The notes beneath the pieces are model-generated. The model was not told the origin of the DNA. It did no database searches and worked only from the letters and a program-made list of their open reading frames with translations. DNA of 64,000 nt from Neckera pumila (lineage: Eukaryota; Streptophyta; Bryopsida; Hypnales; Neckeraceae), in assembly GCA_963969595.1 (NCBI GenBank), contig OZ018418.1, positions 749,001-813,000 on the forward strand, written 5' to 3'. Shown in pieces: positions 37,251 through 49,500 of this stretch (position 1 is its first letter; the number at the start of each line of letters is the position of its first letter). The translations under genes and the position numbers were made by a program.

Positions 37251-38199
37251 GATTTTGTATATATTGTAGAATGAATTTGAAGTTCAATGCTTGCAATATT
37301 TTTCACTTATTGTGTCCTCTCAAACTTGTAACATAGAAACTTTTAATTCAAATTCAAAATAGTCCCAGGCTACTTGTGGCTAAACTGTTGTTGATTTTCT
37401 TTTGCAATAAAATTCCATTTCATTTGTGCCCTCCAAAAAAAAATCCAATAATTATAGCTAAAATTTTAAGTTAACAAGCTTCTTTTATTGTTATAGTAAA
37501 GATCCAATGGTTATATATTGGACTTTATGCATTAAACAATCACACACTTTATAATTCATGAAAATAAATTCTAAATGAAAGACTTTTGATCTACAATCAA
37601 TTATGGAAGTCAACAAAAAACAAACAGAACCACTTGATTGTATTTCTAATATTTGAATATGAGTTTATTCTTTTAAATCAATGCACTTTGACTTCTTGTG
37701 GGTGGTTGAATATGTCATTATTTCATTCCTGAAAACATTGTAGGTTATGCAATCTTTCATCTTCATTTTATAGTTGATTGTACATGGTATACATTTACAT
37801 TGTTATTTGATTATGATGATTGTACATAATTGTTATTTAAAACACAACCCATTGATTTGGAACAATCATATCTATTACGGACATTCAAGATATTATTCTC
37901 AATAAGGCAAACTTAAAATAAACCACTATGATCTCTAGTTAGTACCAAAATCGCCTATTTCTTGATTATAGACTTCATCTGTACTTGTAATTTTATACAA
38001 GAATAATTCTACACTAGGAAACTTTGTGGAAATTAAATTCATAACAAAATAGACTTTTGTTTAAAAAAATACTATACAGTCTGTAGACAAAATAATCCAA
38101 AAAAAAACTTGTAAAATAATAAATGTCCGACTAAGAATTTTACAGTTTCAAGCATTAAGAAATTATACTAGTTCTTGTGTGACTTTCTAAATATATTTA

Positions 38200-40050
38200 C
38201 CATGTAACCTAAAAAGAAGACACGTCCATAAAGTACTAGACGTCATTGACCCAAATCTATTAGTCATACTCCATGTATTATGTTGGTATGGAATAAAAAT
38301 GTAAAAGTTGTAAATACTCCGCTCATGAAGTTAAGATTCATGAGTAGAAACAGTCTATTGTTACTTTTTCCAAAATAGACTACGTAATTCAAAAATGCAA
38401 CCTTGGTCTTGCGGTTCAAAGAATTGTCATTCTATAAATCCTACTCAAAATAGTACACGTTGGTAAGAAAAAAAATGTAGAAGTTGTAAATACTCCGCTC
38501 ATGAAGTTAAAAGTTATGAGCAGAAATAGTCCATGCTAGTTTTTCAAAATTGACTACATAACCTAGAAGAAGTATTTGGTCTAATAACAATTCAAAGAGC
38601 GCTCATTCTAGAAGTCACACCAAAAAAGTAAACATCATTGTGGAAAACCAGCACTCCAACGTTTAAATTATTATGCTCATGAATTTAAGATTCATGAGTG
38701 GTTTAATAACTGTCCATGCTAGTTTCTTTAAATTTTACCATATAACCCAGTTAAAGAACGTCCCTGGTCATGTACTTAGTTTAGTAATCTCTCTTCTATA
38801 AGTCATACTAATAGTAGTGCACACAAATAAAAATAAATAATGTAAAGCTTGTATTATTTGTCATTCAAATTACTTTCAAGGAAATAGACAGTATAGACTT
38901 GTAAAATATAATAATTGATATAGAAATACACAAAACATCATTATTACGGGTCTTGGATATAATTACATTTCAATATAGAAAATCAAATTGCAATGGTGTG
39001 AAGGGGACAAAATATCATAGCTCACCTATTCTACAGTTGTTGTGTTGCAATCATTTTGTAAGTATAGACAACTATTTAATGATTGTACAAAAATTTGTAG
39101 GCATATTTAGTATTCAATTTTTTGAGCTTCATTTTTTGGATTTTTGACAAATTGACAGTGAAGACAATTCTCCAAAGTATAAACCAAGCTTTGTCCCTTA
39201 GTCTCCTATGCTTATGTGCTGAATATTGAAAACAAAGCATTATATAATGACTGACATTTATAAATCTTCAATTCATAAATCAATTAATATAGATTAAGCT
39301 ACAACTTCTATATTTTTTTTATACCAACGTGTACTATTTTGAGTAGGACTTATAGAATGAAAATTCTTTGAACCGCAAGACCGAGGTTGCATTTTTTAGT
39401 TATGTGGTCCATTTTAAAAAAATAGCATGGATTGTTTACGCTCATGAATCTTAAATTCATGAGTGAAGTACTTACAACATCTACATTGTTTTTCATATGA
39501 ATATGTACTATATTGAGTAGGACTTACAAAATGAGGTCTTTTTGAACCGCAAGACTGGGATCCCATTTCTTAGTTACAAGGTCAATTCTAGATAAAGTAA
39601 CTAGACTGTTCCCACTCATGAATCTAAACTTCATGAGTGGAGTATTTACAATTTCTACATTTTTTTCATACCAACGTGTACTATTTTGAGTAGAATTTAT
39701 GGAATGAGTTTTTTTTGAACCGTAGGACCAGGGTCCCATTTCTTAGTGACGTGGTCTATTTTGGAAAAAGTAGCATGAACTTTTTCAGCTCATGAATCTT
39801 AACTTCATAAATGGAGTATTTACAACTTCTAGATTTTTTTTCCATATCAATGTGTACTGTTTTGAGTAGGACTTATAAAATTAGAATTCTTTGAACTGCA
39901 GAACTAAGGTCGCATTTCTTAATTATCTGGTCAATTTTGGAAAAATAAGTATGGACTTTTTTTGCTCATGAGCCTTTATATCATGAGCAAAGTATAGTTT
40001 TACAACTTTTATATTTTTTTCTATACCAATGTGTACTATTTGAATTGTTC
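38200..40050. mobile_element. Foldback-like element built of ~175-bp repeats
   Basis: The left arm holds three units in one direction, with core palindromes at 38322-38344, 38498-38520 and 38676-38698. The right arm holds four units in the opposite direction, with cores at 39441-39463, 39616-39638, 39789-39811 and 39965-39987. The core is CTCATGAANTTNANNTTCATGAG, itself a hairpin. Spacing within arms is 173-178 bases. Around each core the units share ATACCAACGTGTACTATTTT, TAGGACTTATAGAATGA and TTTGAACCGCAAGAC or their complements. The loop (about 38800-39300) is AT-rich and codes for nothing I recognise. Confidence 0.75.
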
Positions 40051-40880
40051 TTGTTCAATTAAGTTGAATTCTTAGAACGTCAATACTGCCTTCCAATTTG
40101 GTGTTTCAGTATAAATCCTCCGATGTCCCTCTGCCAATTCAATTCAGATGCAAGCACTTTTCTTTGTCAAGGCCTAAAAAATGTGAAATTTATTTTTGGA
40201 AGCCAAAGAAATTTATCATTGATTTGGGATGCAACTAAAGATTTTTGTAGACCGCAAAAATGCAGGACCTTGAATTGGTAGCGAGAAGAATTAATTTTAT
40301 CATAAAGTTGGAATTCACACTTCAATTCCTAATTAATAGCACTAAATAAACTGAGGAAGGTGTTTCAAATTTTTTTTCTTCCAATATGATGAAAGCATCT
40401 TGCAGTTTAAGTAATCCAATATATTTAAATCCGTTCTTATAGTCGCTTCTAGAGTTGTTATATTAGAACAAGGTCAATTTGCAATGCTTAAAAAGAAATT
40501 TCAATTTGGGGGCGTGAAAAATGTTTGTTTGAAAGATTCTTTTATAGGAATGAAGGCTTTGAACTTCATGTTCTTTTTTACCTAATATCGCTAAACCCTC
40601 TTATAGTCTTATAGTATCACCTTCTAAGTGAAGGTTTTATATATGATGCGAATCATTTCTTGAATTTATATTCTAATTGATTTCATTAAGAGAATATTTT
40701 GTTTTTTCATTTAAGAGAAAATTTTATTTTTTCAGTTAAAAAAAAAAATTTATTTTCTTGGCATTTAGACTTTGATATTTGAGGCCTATAACTAATAGAG
40801 GAATTCAAGACATGCAAGTAACTATGACTATGACTATGAATGGAAAAGAGAGTAACTTAATTTACACTTATGGTAGTTAA

Positions 40881-41803
40881 CTCCTAAAGGACCAACATGC
40901 GTTTTTTGGCAACATAGAAATTTTGGGTAGGTACATGTGACTAGAGATTTGCATATTTTGGGCTGAAATTTTTATAGAAGGTGGAGACAACAAATATCTT
41001 TCATATGCACCAACTTTCATGACATTCTAAAATACGAGTCAAAAGTTATGGCCAAATATGTTATTTGTTTCTCAACTCGGGCAATTTTGGGCAGATAAAA
41101 AAAAAAATCACTTTTTTCAAAAGTAAAAATTTGAAATTGGTTTATTAGATTTATACATACATGGAACGCTTTGAATCTTTCCATTTTGATCAATGAGTCA
41201 AATGTTACAAGGCTTTTTAGTTTGCGGGTAGTTATGGATTGTCTACTCTAAAATAAACTTTGAAGTCATTTATTTCACTCAATTTTCAATATTTAAAAAA
41301 AAAAAATTGCAGGATGTAAATTGTTTATTACAACATTGTATACATTGGAATTTACATTTTTCAATTCCATAATTAACTTCTTAACAATTTAGTATTTTGA
41401 ACCATTCTCTACTTCTTTCTATTTACTATTTTTTTCTTATATGTTGTACAGTTTCAAATAATCTGAAAATTTTCAAGCATATAGCCAACTTGCCCTGAAG
41501 AATGAGTTTAAAGAAGCACAACCATTTTAGAATTTTTTTTATAATAATTTGACCTTGTGAAGTGCAGTTGCCCGGTTTTTTGCAGGGCCAAAAAAAAGAC
41601 TTTTGCAACTTCAAACGCTAAAATCTTCCAGTCTACGTGATGGAAATTTCTGAAATTTTTTCCACACATTCTCAAACCAGAATACTACAAGATCCTATGA
41701 TTACATATGTCTAAAAATGATTTTTTCAAAAATTTGGTACTTGTTTTAGAAATGGCAATTTTGGAGCATTTTTGGTGAGAACATAGTCAAGGAACTTTAG
41801 GGG
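40881..41803. mobile_element. 923-bp TTAA-flanked element, copy B
   Basis: It starts CTCCTAAAGGACCAAC and ends with the complement of CCCCTAAAGTTCC, between TTAA at 40877-40880 and 41804-41807. The interior aligns with copy A along much of its length (for example GGGTAGGTAC, ACTTCAAACGC, GAAATTTTTTCCACACATT, AAGATCCTA). It has no coding capacity. Confidence 0.75.
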
Positions 41804-41957
41804 TTAATTTTGGGTCATGAGTGATCAAAACCCGTAGACTTCTAATCATCCCCCCTCATCATGTCAGTAAATTGACAAGGGTTGGCAGTCCATTCCTTCG
41901 CCGCTTCTTCCACTAACAGCGCCGCATCAGTTGGATTTCCCTTCCTTCATTTCTTAC

Positions 41958-42522
41958 AATGTCTTGTATTCTCCCTCTTCTCCCGATGTTGTGTGCAGCT
42001 TCACTAGACGCATGTTGTCTTTCCTGTGTGCATTTAGCGAGTTCCTTGTTTCCTGCACTCAATGAGTTCCATTGTGGAGTGTGTTCAACTGGATTTTACA
42101 AAGCGCATGTAGAAGTTTTGTTGGTAAAGCGTTCAAGTTGTATGCACGAAGTGCGTCGTCTTTCATGGAGGGCGGGAGGGTGTTCAAATTCATAGAAAAG
42201 TAGAAGGTGGAAGTTTTTACTAGTGGAAGTGTTTACTGGTCGAGACAGGGTCAAGATTCTGGAGTTTGGTGACCCACCATTTGCTAGCGGAGACAAGCGT
42301 GCAAGATTGTGGAGACGGGCGCACAAAATTCTAGAGTTTTGCGGCCTAGTGTTTGTCAAAAAGGACGTTGTGCAAAGGATTTTTTGGAGGAGACTTTGCG
42401 CGAGCTTGTCGAAGACGTGCGCAAAGGATTTGAAGGCTCAAACTGTGTACAAGCTTGACTCGACAGGTGAGTGTTTTGTGAACGTCCTTCCTTCTAATTC
42501 CGTAGATGGCCGCCTATTATGA
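41958..42522 (+). other. CpG-richer, exon-like stretch of unknown nature
   Basis: Open frames run at 41959-42195 and 42223-42522. The second repeats a KILEFGD / KILEFCG motif and ends near a donor-like GACAG|GTGAGTG at about 42471. The opposite strand is also open at 42359-42096. No family is recognised and no neighbouring exon found, so this may be chance. Confidence 0.2.
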
Positions 42523-42539
42523 GCTCCCAATGTGTCACT

Positions 42540-44276
42540 TGGGATTCATTTTTTTTTTTTTTTTTGTAATTGTGCAATTTAAATTATAAAAAGATACAAA
42601 AAGACCAAAAAAGAGTAAAATATCAAATTAGAGTTGTTACATACCAATGTCGCATTTGGTCAATAATAGGGATTTTTTCCTAAAAGATCTCTAAATCCCA
42701 CTTGTAAATAAGTTAGAAACCAAGAAGTAGCGGGAATACAAAGGTTTGAGGGTTTTTACCCAAAATAGCCTAAAATACCGTGCATGTAACTCTACCTGGC
42801 TAAAAGTGGTCCGGGGGAAGTCTAGATAAGTCCTTGAATAGATTCCCCTAGAGATGTTTCAGTTTCCTCATCTCATCGATGAAATAGTAGAAATCCCAAA
42901 TGTTAGCCTACAAGAGTTATTTTCTCAAGATGGACCAGCGGAGGAATCTGTGGCCGCCGGATTCTGCTCTTAGTTTGAAAACATGGCAGGAGGTCAAAAG
43001 TAAAATCCATTTGCCAAGATTCCCTTGCATGTGGAAGATTTCCTGACTACCGGTTACTTCAAAAGAGGTGGAATTTCCATCTTGAGCAAAGTGTGCGGGG
43101 TGAAGAATTATGAACTTGCACATCTCTTGGGAAACTCCATGAGAGGTTCCCTGAATAGTTTCGGAATTTTCCGACTTAGGAAAATACCTCTTTCGGACAG
43201 TCGACCACTTAAAACGACATAGAGAAATTCAAGGAAATTCTTTAGGTTGCAGTAAAATCTTATAAAAAATTAGGATACCTTTTTTTATGTTAATAATGCA
43301 ATCCGACAAGTTTCATGGCATTCCAATATTGGGAGGTGGCCCAATCAGTGACATTCCTCCAAATTAACCACGTGTCAAGATTTGCGTGAAGTTGACCGGC
43401 GTCTTGGGAGTTTACAAAGTCGAAATTAAGCCAAAAAAAGGTCTTTTCTTACTTTCTCAAACTTTTTTGATAATCCTAGCTAGTAACTTTAGTTAGAAAA
43501 GGTCAACTTCAAAATCTAGATTTTTATTCTTTACTGGCCTCAGTTAGCGCTAACCTAGGATAGGTTTTAGATGTTGGAATAGGAGATAAGGGGATCCTTG
43601 GACTAAAAATGTCCTTCTAAAGCCATTGGTGCAATCCATTTGAAGTCTCAAGGCAAAAGATACAATGTTGGATCAGCGTAAAACTCAAATGTTGTGAAAA
43701 TCTTAAAGATAAGGATGAAAATCTAAATTGATAAGGTTACTAAAGTTACTTGAGGGAGGTGGGCATCTTAGGAAACCTATAAAAGGATGACATTTTCCTC
43801 TCACACCACCCCCATTCTTGTTTTGGATCTGTAGGTCCAACTTATGTTGGCTTTTTTTTGGCATTTTTGGCAAAGAGACTTTTACGGTGTTTTGAGCACT
43901 TTGTGCTCCGTTCTCGTTTAATTTGAAGGTCTTGGGGGTCCTTCTACCTTGTTGTGTGTTGTTTCTTATGAGTATTTGGCTTCATTTTGAGTCATTTTAG
44001 TCATTAACATGTGAGTTGAAGGATTTGTGTTGAAATACTAACTAGTGTTTGAGAGTTCTTTTAAGTGTTGTACTAATCCTAAAGCCACCTCCCATTGTAC
44101 CTTGGCAATGCCATTTTAGGGGCCCTTTAGTATCTAAGTTGTCTTGTACTAATCCACCTAATTGTACTAACTTCCGTAGTTGCGTTCCCTCAAATTGGGG
44201 TCTTTTGTGTCTTCTTCTAATGTGTCTTCCTTTGTGTGGCTTACCCTTTGGTATGGTGAAGCTTTGACCCTCCTAG
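42540..44276. other. No clear gene; promoter-like TATA box
   Basis: A poly-T tract (42549-42565) is followed by mixed sequence. An open stretch at 43025-43222 has no recognisable domain. TATAAAA at 43778-43784 before a pyrimidine-rich leader could be a promoter, but no gene follows convincingly. Confidence 0.25.
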
Positions 44277-44450
44277 CGCTAGTAGAAAATCAGTGCCCAA
44301 ATTAACAAAACATCAACATTTTTTTGTTGATTTGGGTATTGCATCTCCTTCATTGACCACAACATCAATTTTTTGTTAATTGTATTAAAAATTAACAAAA
44401 ACTTTTGTTAATCTTAGCACTATATTTTATGGTATGACAAGATCTTGACC
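44277..44450. mobile_element. Candidate left end of a CACTA element, with hairpins
   Basis: CGCTAGTAGAAAATC at 44277 is one base from CACTAGTAGAAAA, a common start of plant CACTA elements. It is followed by AT-rich inverted repeats made of AACAAAA words: CATCAACA...TGTTGATT (44311-44335) and TTTTTGTTAATT (44370-44381) pairing with AATTAACAAAAA (44390-44401). Such subterminal repeats are usual in CACTA elements. The right end must lie beyond the window. From 44451 to 46580 the sequence is C/A-leaning without a gene. Confidence 0.4.
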
Positions 44451-46580
44451 TGTACATTAAGCCACAGTTTTTGAGAAGTTTGTCAATCTATTCTGCAGTT
44501 ATTGCCATCTCTTGCATATATACAATAATACATTTCTATGATTTCATTTATTTCTGTCCACTTCATTTAAGTTGAAAACACCTTCACATACATTCTACTG
44601 ACATCTGCAATATGCATTTTACATTCTTCATTCCCCCTACACTGCAAGAAAAGGACTAGCTACTTAATCAACATTTGAGCACAAATTCAATTCTTCACTT
44701 CATACAATGCCTTGCTTCTGTATTTCTAGTAAATTCCTCAGTGCCTGTGGATCCACTTCTTAATTAATGAAGACACCAATCCCACATATGTACTTTTCAT
44801 GCAAACGTGCAGCTACGGCACTCCTCATACAAGAAAAAGAATTCAAACATGTTCTCGACTTCAACTACTGTCACTAACACCACTGACATGTAGATTTCAA
44901 TTCTTTTCCGAAACTCAGAAAACAAAAACTACCGCAACAGAAGGGCATAAATGTAAACTTTCATATGCAATGGCACACGAGTGACATACTGAAGGGTAAA
45001 AAAGTGTAATCTTGCACCATGGTGTATCACAAGCAGCCACAGATTTCACGATACTGAATGAAAATGCCATTTCAATGATATTCAATGCTTCAGTAAATTG
45101 CATTTCTGATCAACTAAGAAATTTGCGTACTCTTCTCCATGCTAAAAATGCTTGCTTGGATGGATCTAATTGCAGAGAATGGAGTATAACAGAAGATTAT
45201 TCAAAATGTACTTCACCTTTGAATTTCCATTGCTCCAAGGACATTTCATTGTATGAAGGCATTCCCGGCTTCATTCCTATATAATCAACTGCATCATTCT
45301 TCTTCTTGGACTGTTCCTGCACTACAGCAGTCCTCCCCTCATCACATGTGAACTTTGTTCTAATTTGCAATTTCCCTGAATCACAGAAGCCATCACAACA
45401 AGTTCCTGAATGTCAGTTCTAACTTGCAATTTCCCTGAATCCCAAAAGCCAGTACTACAAGTTCCTGAATGTCAGTTACCAACATACTCCAATTCAAACT
45501 CATAATTCCATTGAATATATCTCACGTAATGCTCTACCGCACATATACAGTCACTTCTTCTTCTTCCCCCCTCAGACAATACCTTTTTTTTTAATTTTTT
45601 TCGGATCACAATTCAAGTCCCAAACAGTCTTTCACATGGGCATCGCAATATTTAATATCAACTCCCTTATTTGTTTGCATGACTATTTCCCCCTTTGTCC
45701 TATAGTTAATCTACATTGCACATGTCAACAGAAATGAAGTAAACACTGCTAATTTTTATTACACTCATCAACAGTTACAGGACACTTCCAACATACATAA
45801 ACTTCCACAAACTCTTGCACATTCATTCATCCACAAAAACACATACCCATTCATGAATAGAAATTCCTTAGTTAGCATATGTCACCTTTGTCAACTCTAT
45901 TTTTTTTAGAAGCAACACACTCAGATCATCAAGAAACTTCTACCTCTTTGCATGATCTCAAAGCTTTACTACCATCTCTAGTGTACAAAAGTAGGGTTTT
46001 CATATTGCGATGTACTTACTACTGCACGCAATTTCATGTGTTACACTCACTGATTAGAAACTGTATATTCATTTCTCGTGACAAAACACGTGAATTATAT
46101 GTACAGCTCATTCAAAACTTGTCTCCCAATATTCACTCCTCCATTTTGCATTTGTATGCACTCAAAATATTGTTGTACATCTGTTCTTCTCAAAGGATCA
46201 TGTGTTCACGGCACACACCGTTCTCTGCAACACTTCTTGGAATGTTGTACTCACATTGTACCTTCGTTTACACCAATACACTCTGTACCTTTCCCTTCAC
46301 CACAAAACTCAGTACAAACTACTAGAAGTTTTAATCTGTCTCACAATTTCAGCTTCCTACCACCCTTAAGCTCTACAAAAAGAGGTTCCAAACACTCTCC
46401 AGAATACTACATCACTCCAACCTTCTTTAGACTCATTTCCACATACAATTGTTTTTTCAACAACTACTTCAATTACATGGCTAGAATTTTCAGCAATTAC
46501 TTCATTTATAAAAGTCATACTTCAATATTGAAAACAAATCATCATTTCTATTTCTTACCTTCGTAATTCACTGTTGTCCA

Positions 46581-49500
46581 TTACTGTTCATCTTCAGAGG
46601 ATTCCCCTACATCCCTGTCAAAAAGACTGGGACCTTCTTGGATAGGCTCATTCACCACTTCATTCAATGTTATGACTCTACCTCCTATGGATTCTTCAGT
46701 TACGCCTTCTGTACCTTCATTTGGCATTTGAAATCCCTCGTTGTCTGCATCTCGACCCATGGCAAACATTTCAGGCTCTTCTTCCTCTTCAATATGAATG
46801 TCAACTCTCCTACCCCTGACTTCAATTTCCAACACACTTTCCAACTTGGCTCATCTTCATCATCTGAAAAAAAAACTTGACGACAGTGAATGGGAAATGC
46901 AAATGACTCATAGCCAAAAGGGACTCTTGCTCTGAAATTTGCCATGGTGAAACCCCATTCATCCTTCTTCACAGTAGCATTTTGGCCTCTATAATTTGCT
47001 TTCACGAAATCACATATTAGGAGCACAACGCAATGCCTTCCATAATCCAGCTCCACAATCTCGTCGATTTCACCTATGTATTCGAGATGTCCGTTGACAA
47101 TGTTGCGGTCTTCTCTACCCGAACGACATGGTTGTCGGAACACTGCTGCCACTCCAGAGTCACAATTAGTATTTCTGCTCCGCTCGGCACTCTTCACTCG
47201 GAAATGGTAACCATAAGCATACATGCTCCTATAACTTCTCGCTTGCAAGGACGGCAATTTTGCTGAGTCCTCCACATTCTCCGGAACCAGTTCTCCTTCA
47301 GAGATTCACTTCTTCACGTACTCTTCAAGCCACTTTGGAAAATCTGGAAGCTCTTCAATACCAGGGGGAAAAGGAGCTCCTCTTCTTCCACGTCTATGGG
47401 GATGTCTTTGACGAAAAAAGCTTCTTGCTTCTGTCTTCTCCTGGGAAATTGCATCATACCCCCTGCAATGTCATAAAATTATATTCCCATTGTATACCGC
47501 ATTTTCCATGAACCTAATGACTTTGGTAGCACAAATAAACAATGGGGCATCATTCAAATGTCATAGCACATGACCCAAAACAACTTTTCCTTCAATTAAT
47601 CATATTACATGGCTGCTTCTACAAATTTTAAAACATGAAACTTTTATTTTCATTCATAAATACCATGCTCTCCTAAATATATCAATCTCTTATAAGCCAC
47701 ATTCAGTTCAAGAAATAGCCTACTCTCCCAATGAAATTAATAAAACAGGCTACTATCATTCTTCCATTCATCCTCTTCATGCTTACTGTTAAATTTACCA
47801 TAAAACAATACCTTGCACACTTCAAGACCAACTTGTTAAATTAGGTACTATGGCAGTTCCTGTTCAATGTATTAACTCTCAACATTCAATAAGAAGTTAT
47901 AATACGTTATTTTCTCTATTCTAACACAACATTTAACACAGCAGAGAAAATTAACTTCGTACAAGTACTGCTCCGTTTTGTTTTCCTGACAATACACACA
48001 ATTTCTTTGAATGGCTCTAAACTCTATAATGAAATCCACTTCAAATGTCCCCTTCAAAACTGAAATGCACTGACAGGAATCCTTGTAGTTCTTATTGAGA
48101 AACCACTTATGAGACTTGAAACATAATTACATAGTAAGTCAACATACGGCTCAAACAAAGTTTCCCACAATGACAACCACCTATACTTACTTCATACTTG
48201 CACATGCTAATTAGTGAACCAAAAACTGATATTTAGACTCATTCCCATAAGGACATTAATTATGCACTTCATCTTCAACTAATCCTAGCATTCCCTATGA
48301 TCTACTGAAGGACTTGCAAAAAATTCCTCCCACTCAAAAAATAAATCAATTGCTTTTGTGCCCTTCCGTTCAGCCCTCTTCATAAAATTTGCATAAAGGG
48401 TCTTTGTTTTCTTTCATGACATTCACTGTAGACCACAAATGATTTAAAAAACTATGAGAAGGAAGGTCTCCTTCATTAACACTTCACAATGTAGCCCCTC
48501 ATCCCTTTGCAAATCATGCAATGCATACCACATATGCTGAATTTGCCAAACTTATTTCTGGCCTCTCACTCTAAATCTAAGGTTCCCCTCATTTTCAAGC
48601 ACTTAACAAGACAACAATGGAATGCAAATGTATCTAATGAACTTATCATTTTTTAATTCTCACAACAATGACTACTGCATTACCATCACAACCTCTGTAT
48701 AAAAAACTCGTCACTTCCTCATTTGTAATGAAAGTGCATGAGGATTTGAACGAGTTTCCAATCTGGTACTAAGATTTGACTCTTCTGTATGTCATGCTAC
48801 TGATTATTTACACTGTAAGCACCCTGCACTCCAAACTCATTTTCATTATATTCTTTCTAAAACCAAATCACGATTTTCCTCTGTGCAATTTTTAGAACTT
48901 CAGTTAGAAAAAATCTGTTTTTGTTTGCATGTCCACCTTCTCTTCAGTTCCTGCTCTCTTCTATTGACCACACTTTGGTAAATCCTGCTTCTAAAAAAAA
49001 AAGAATAACAATACACCACAAAACAGACAAAAACTACCTACATCAACATCCATGCAAAATATCCAACCATACAACAACTCAACAAACATGGACCAATTCC
49101 TTTAAATGACCCAACTCATTAAAAAGGAATACAAAGTTCAGACATACAATTTGCTGTCTTCATTGCATATGTCCACAATACTTCATAATTCCCTATCCAG
49201 TTGAGATTCTCAATAAACTACCATAGCTTGGCACTTACTGTGAAATGGCTATGAAGATTGACAATCTCTGAAATTCCTTTGTGAACTCATTATCTGATTA
49301 TACAAGTTTTGTTCCTTAAGGATTCCTTCAATTACTAATTCCACCATGCTTCACTACATGGAAATTAAAAACACTGCTATAGCGATTTTGCTGTTGCAAT
49401 TAATAAGTAATGAGAAACTACAGTACTGCCAAAAAATAAAAAATTAATATGGTCCAATACAGTCTGGAATGTTTAATAGTTAATTTAGTAAAACTCACTC

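Noticed and set aside
42223..42522. Protein-coding gene with internal KILEF repeats
   Set aside because: Both strands are open, no family is recognised and no partner exon was found.
44640..44655. CACTGCAAGAAAAGG as the CACTA terminus
   Set aside because: It resembles a CACTA start, but the subterminal hairpins lie outside it at 44311-44401, so 44277 fits better.
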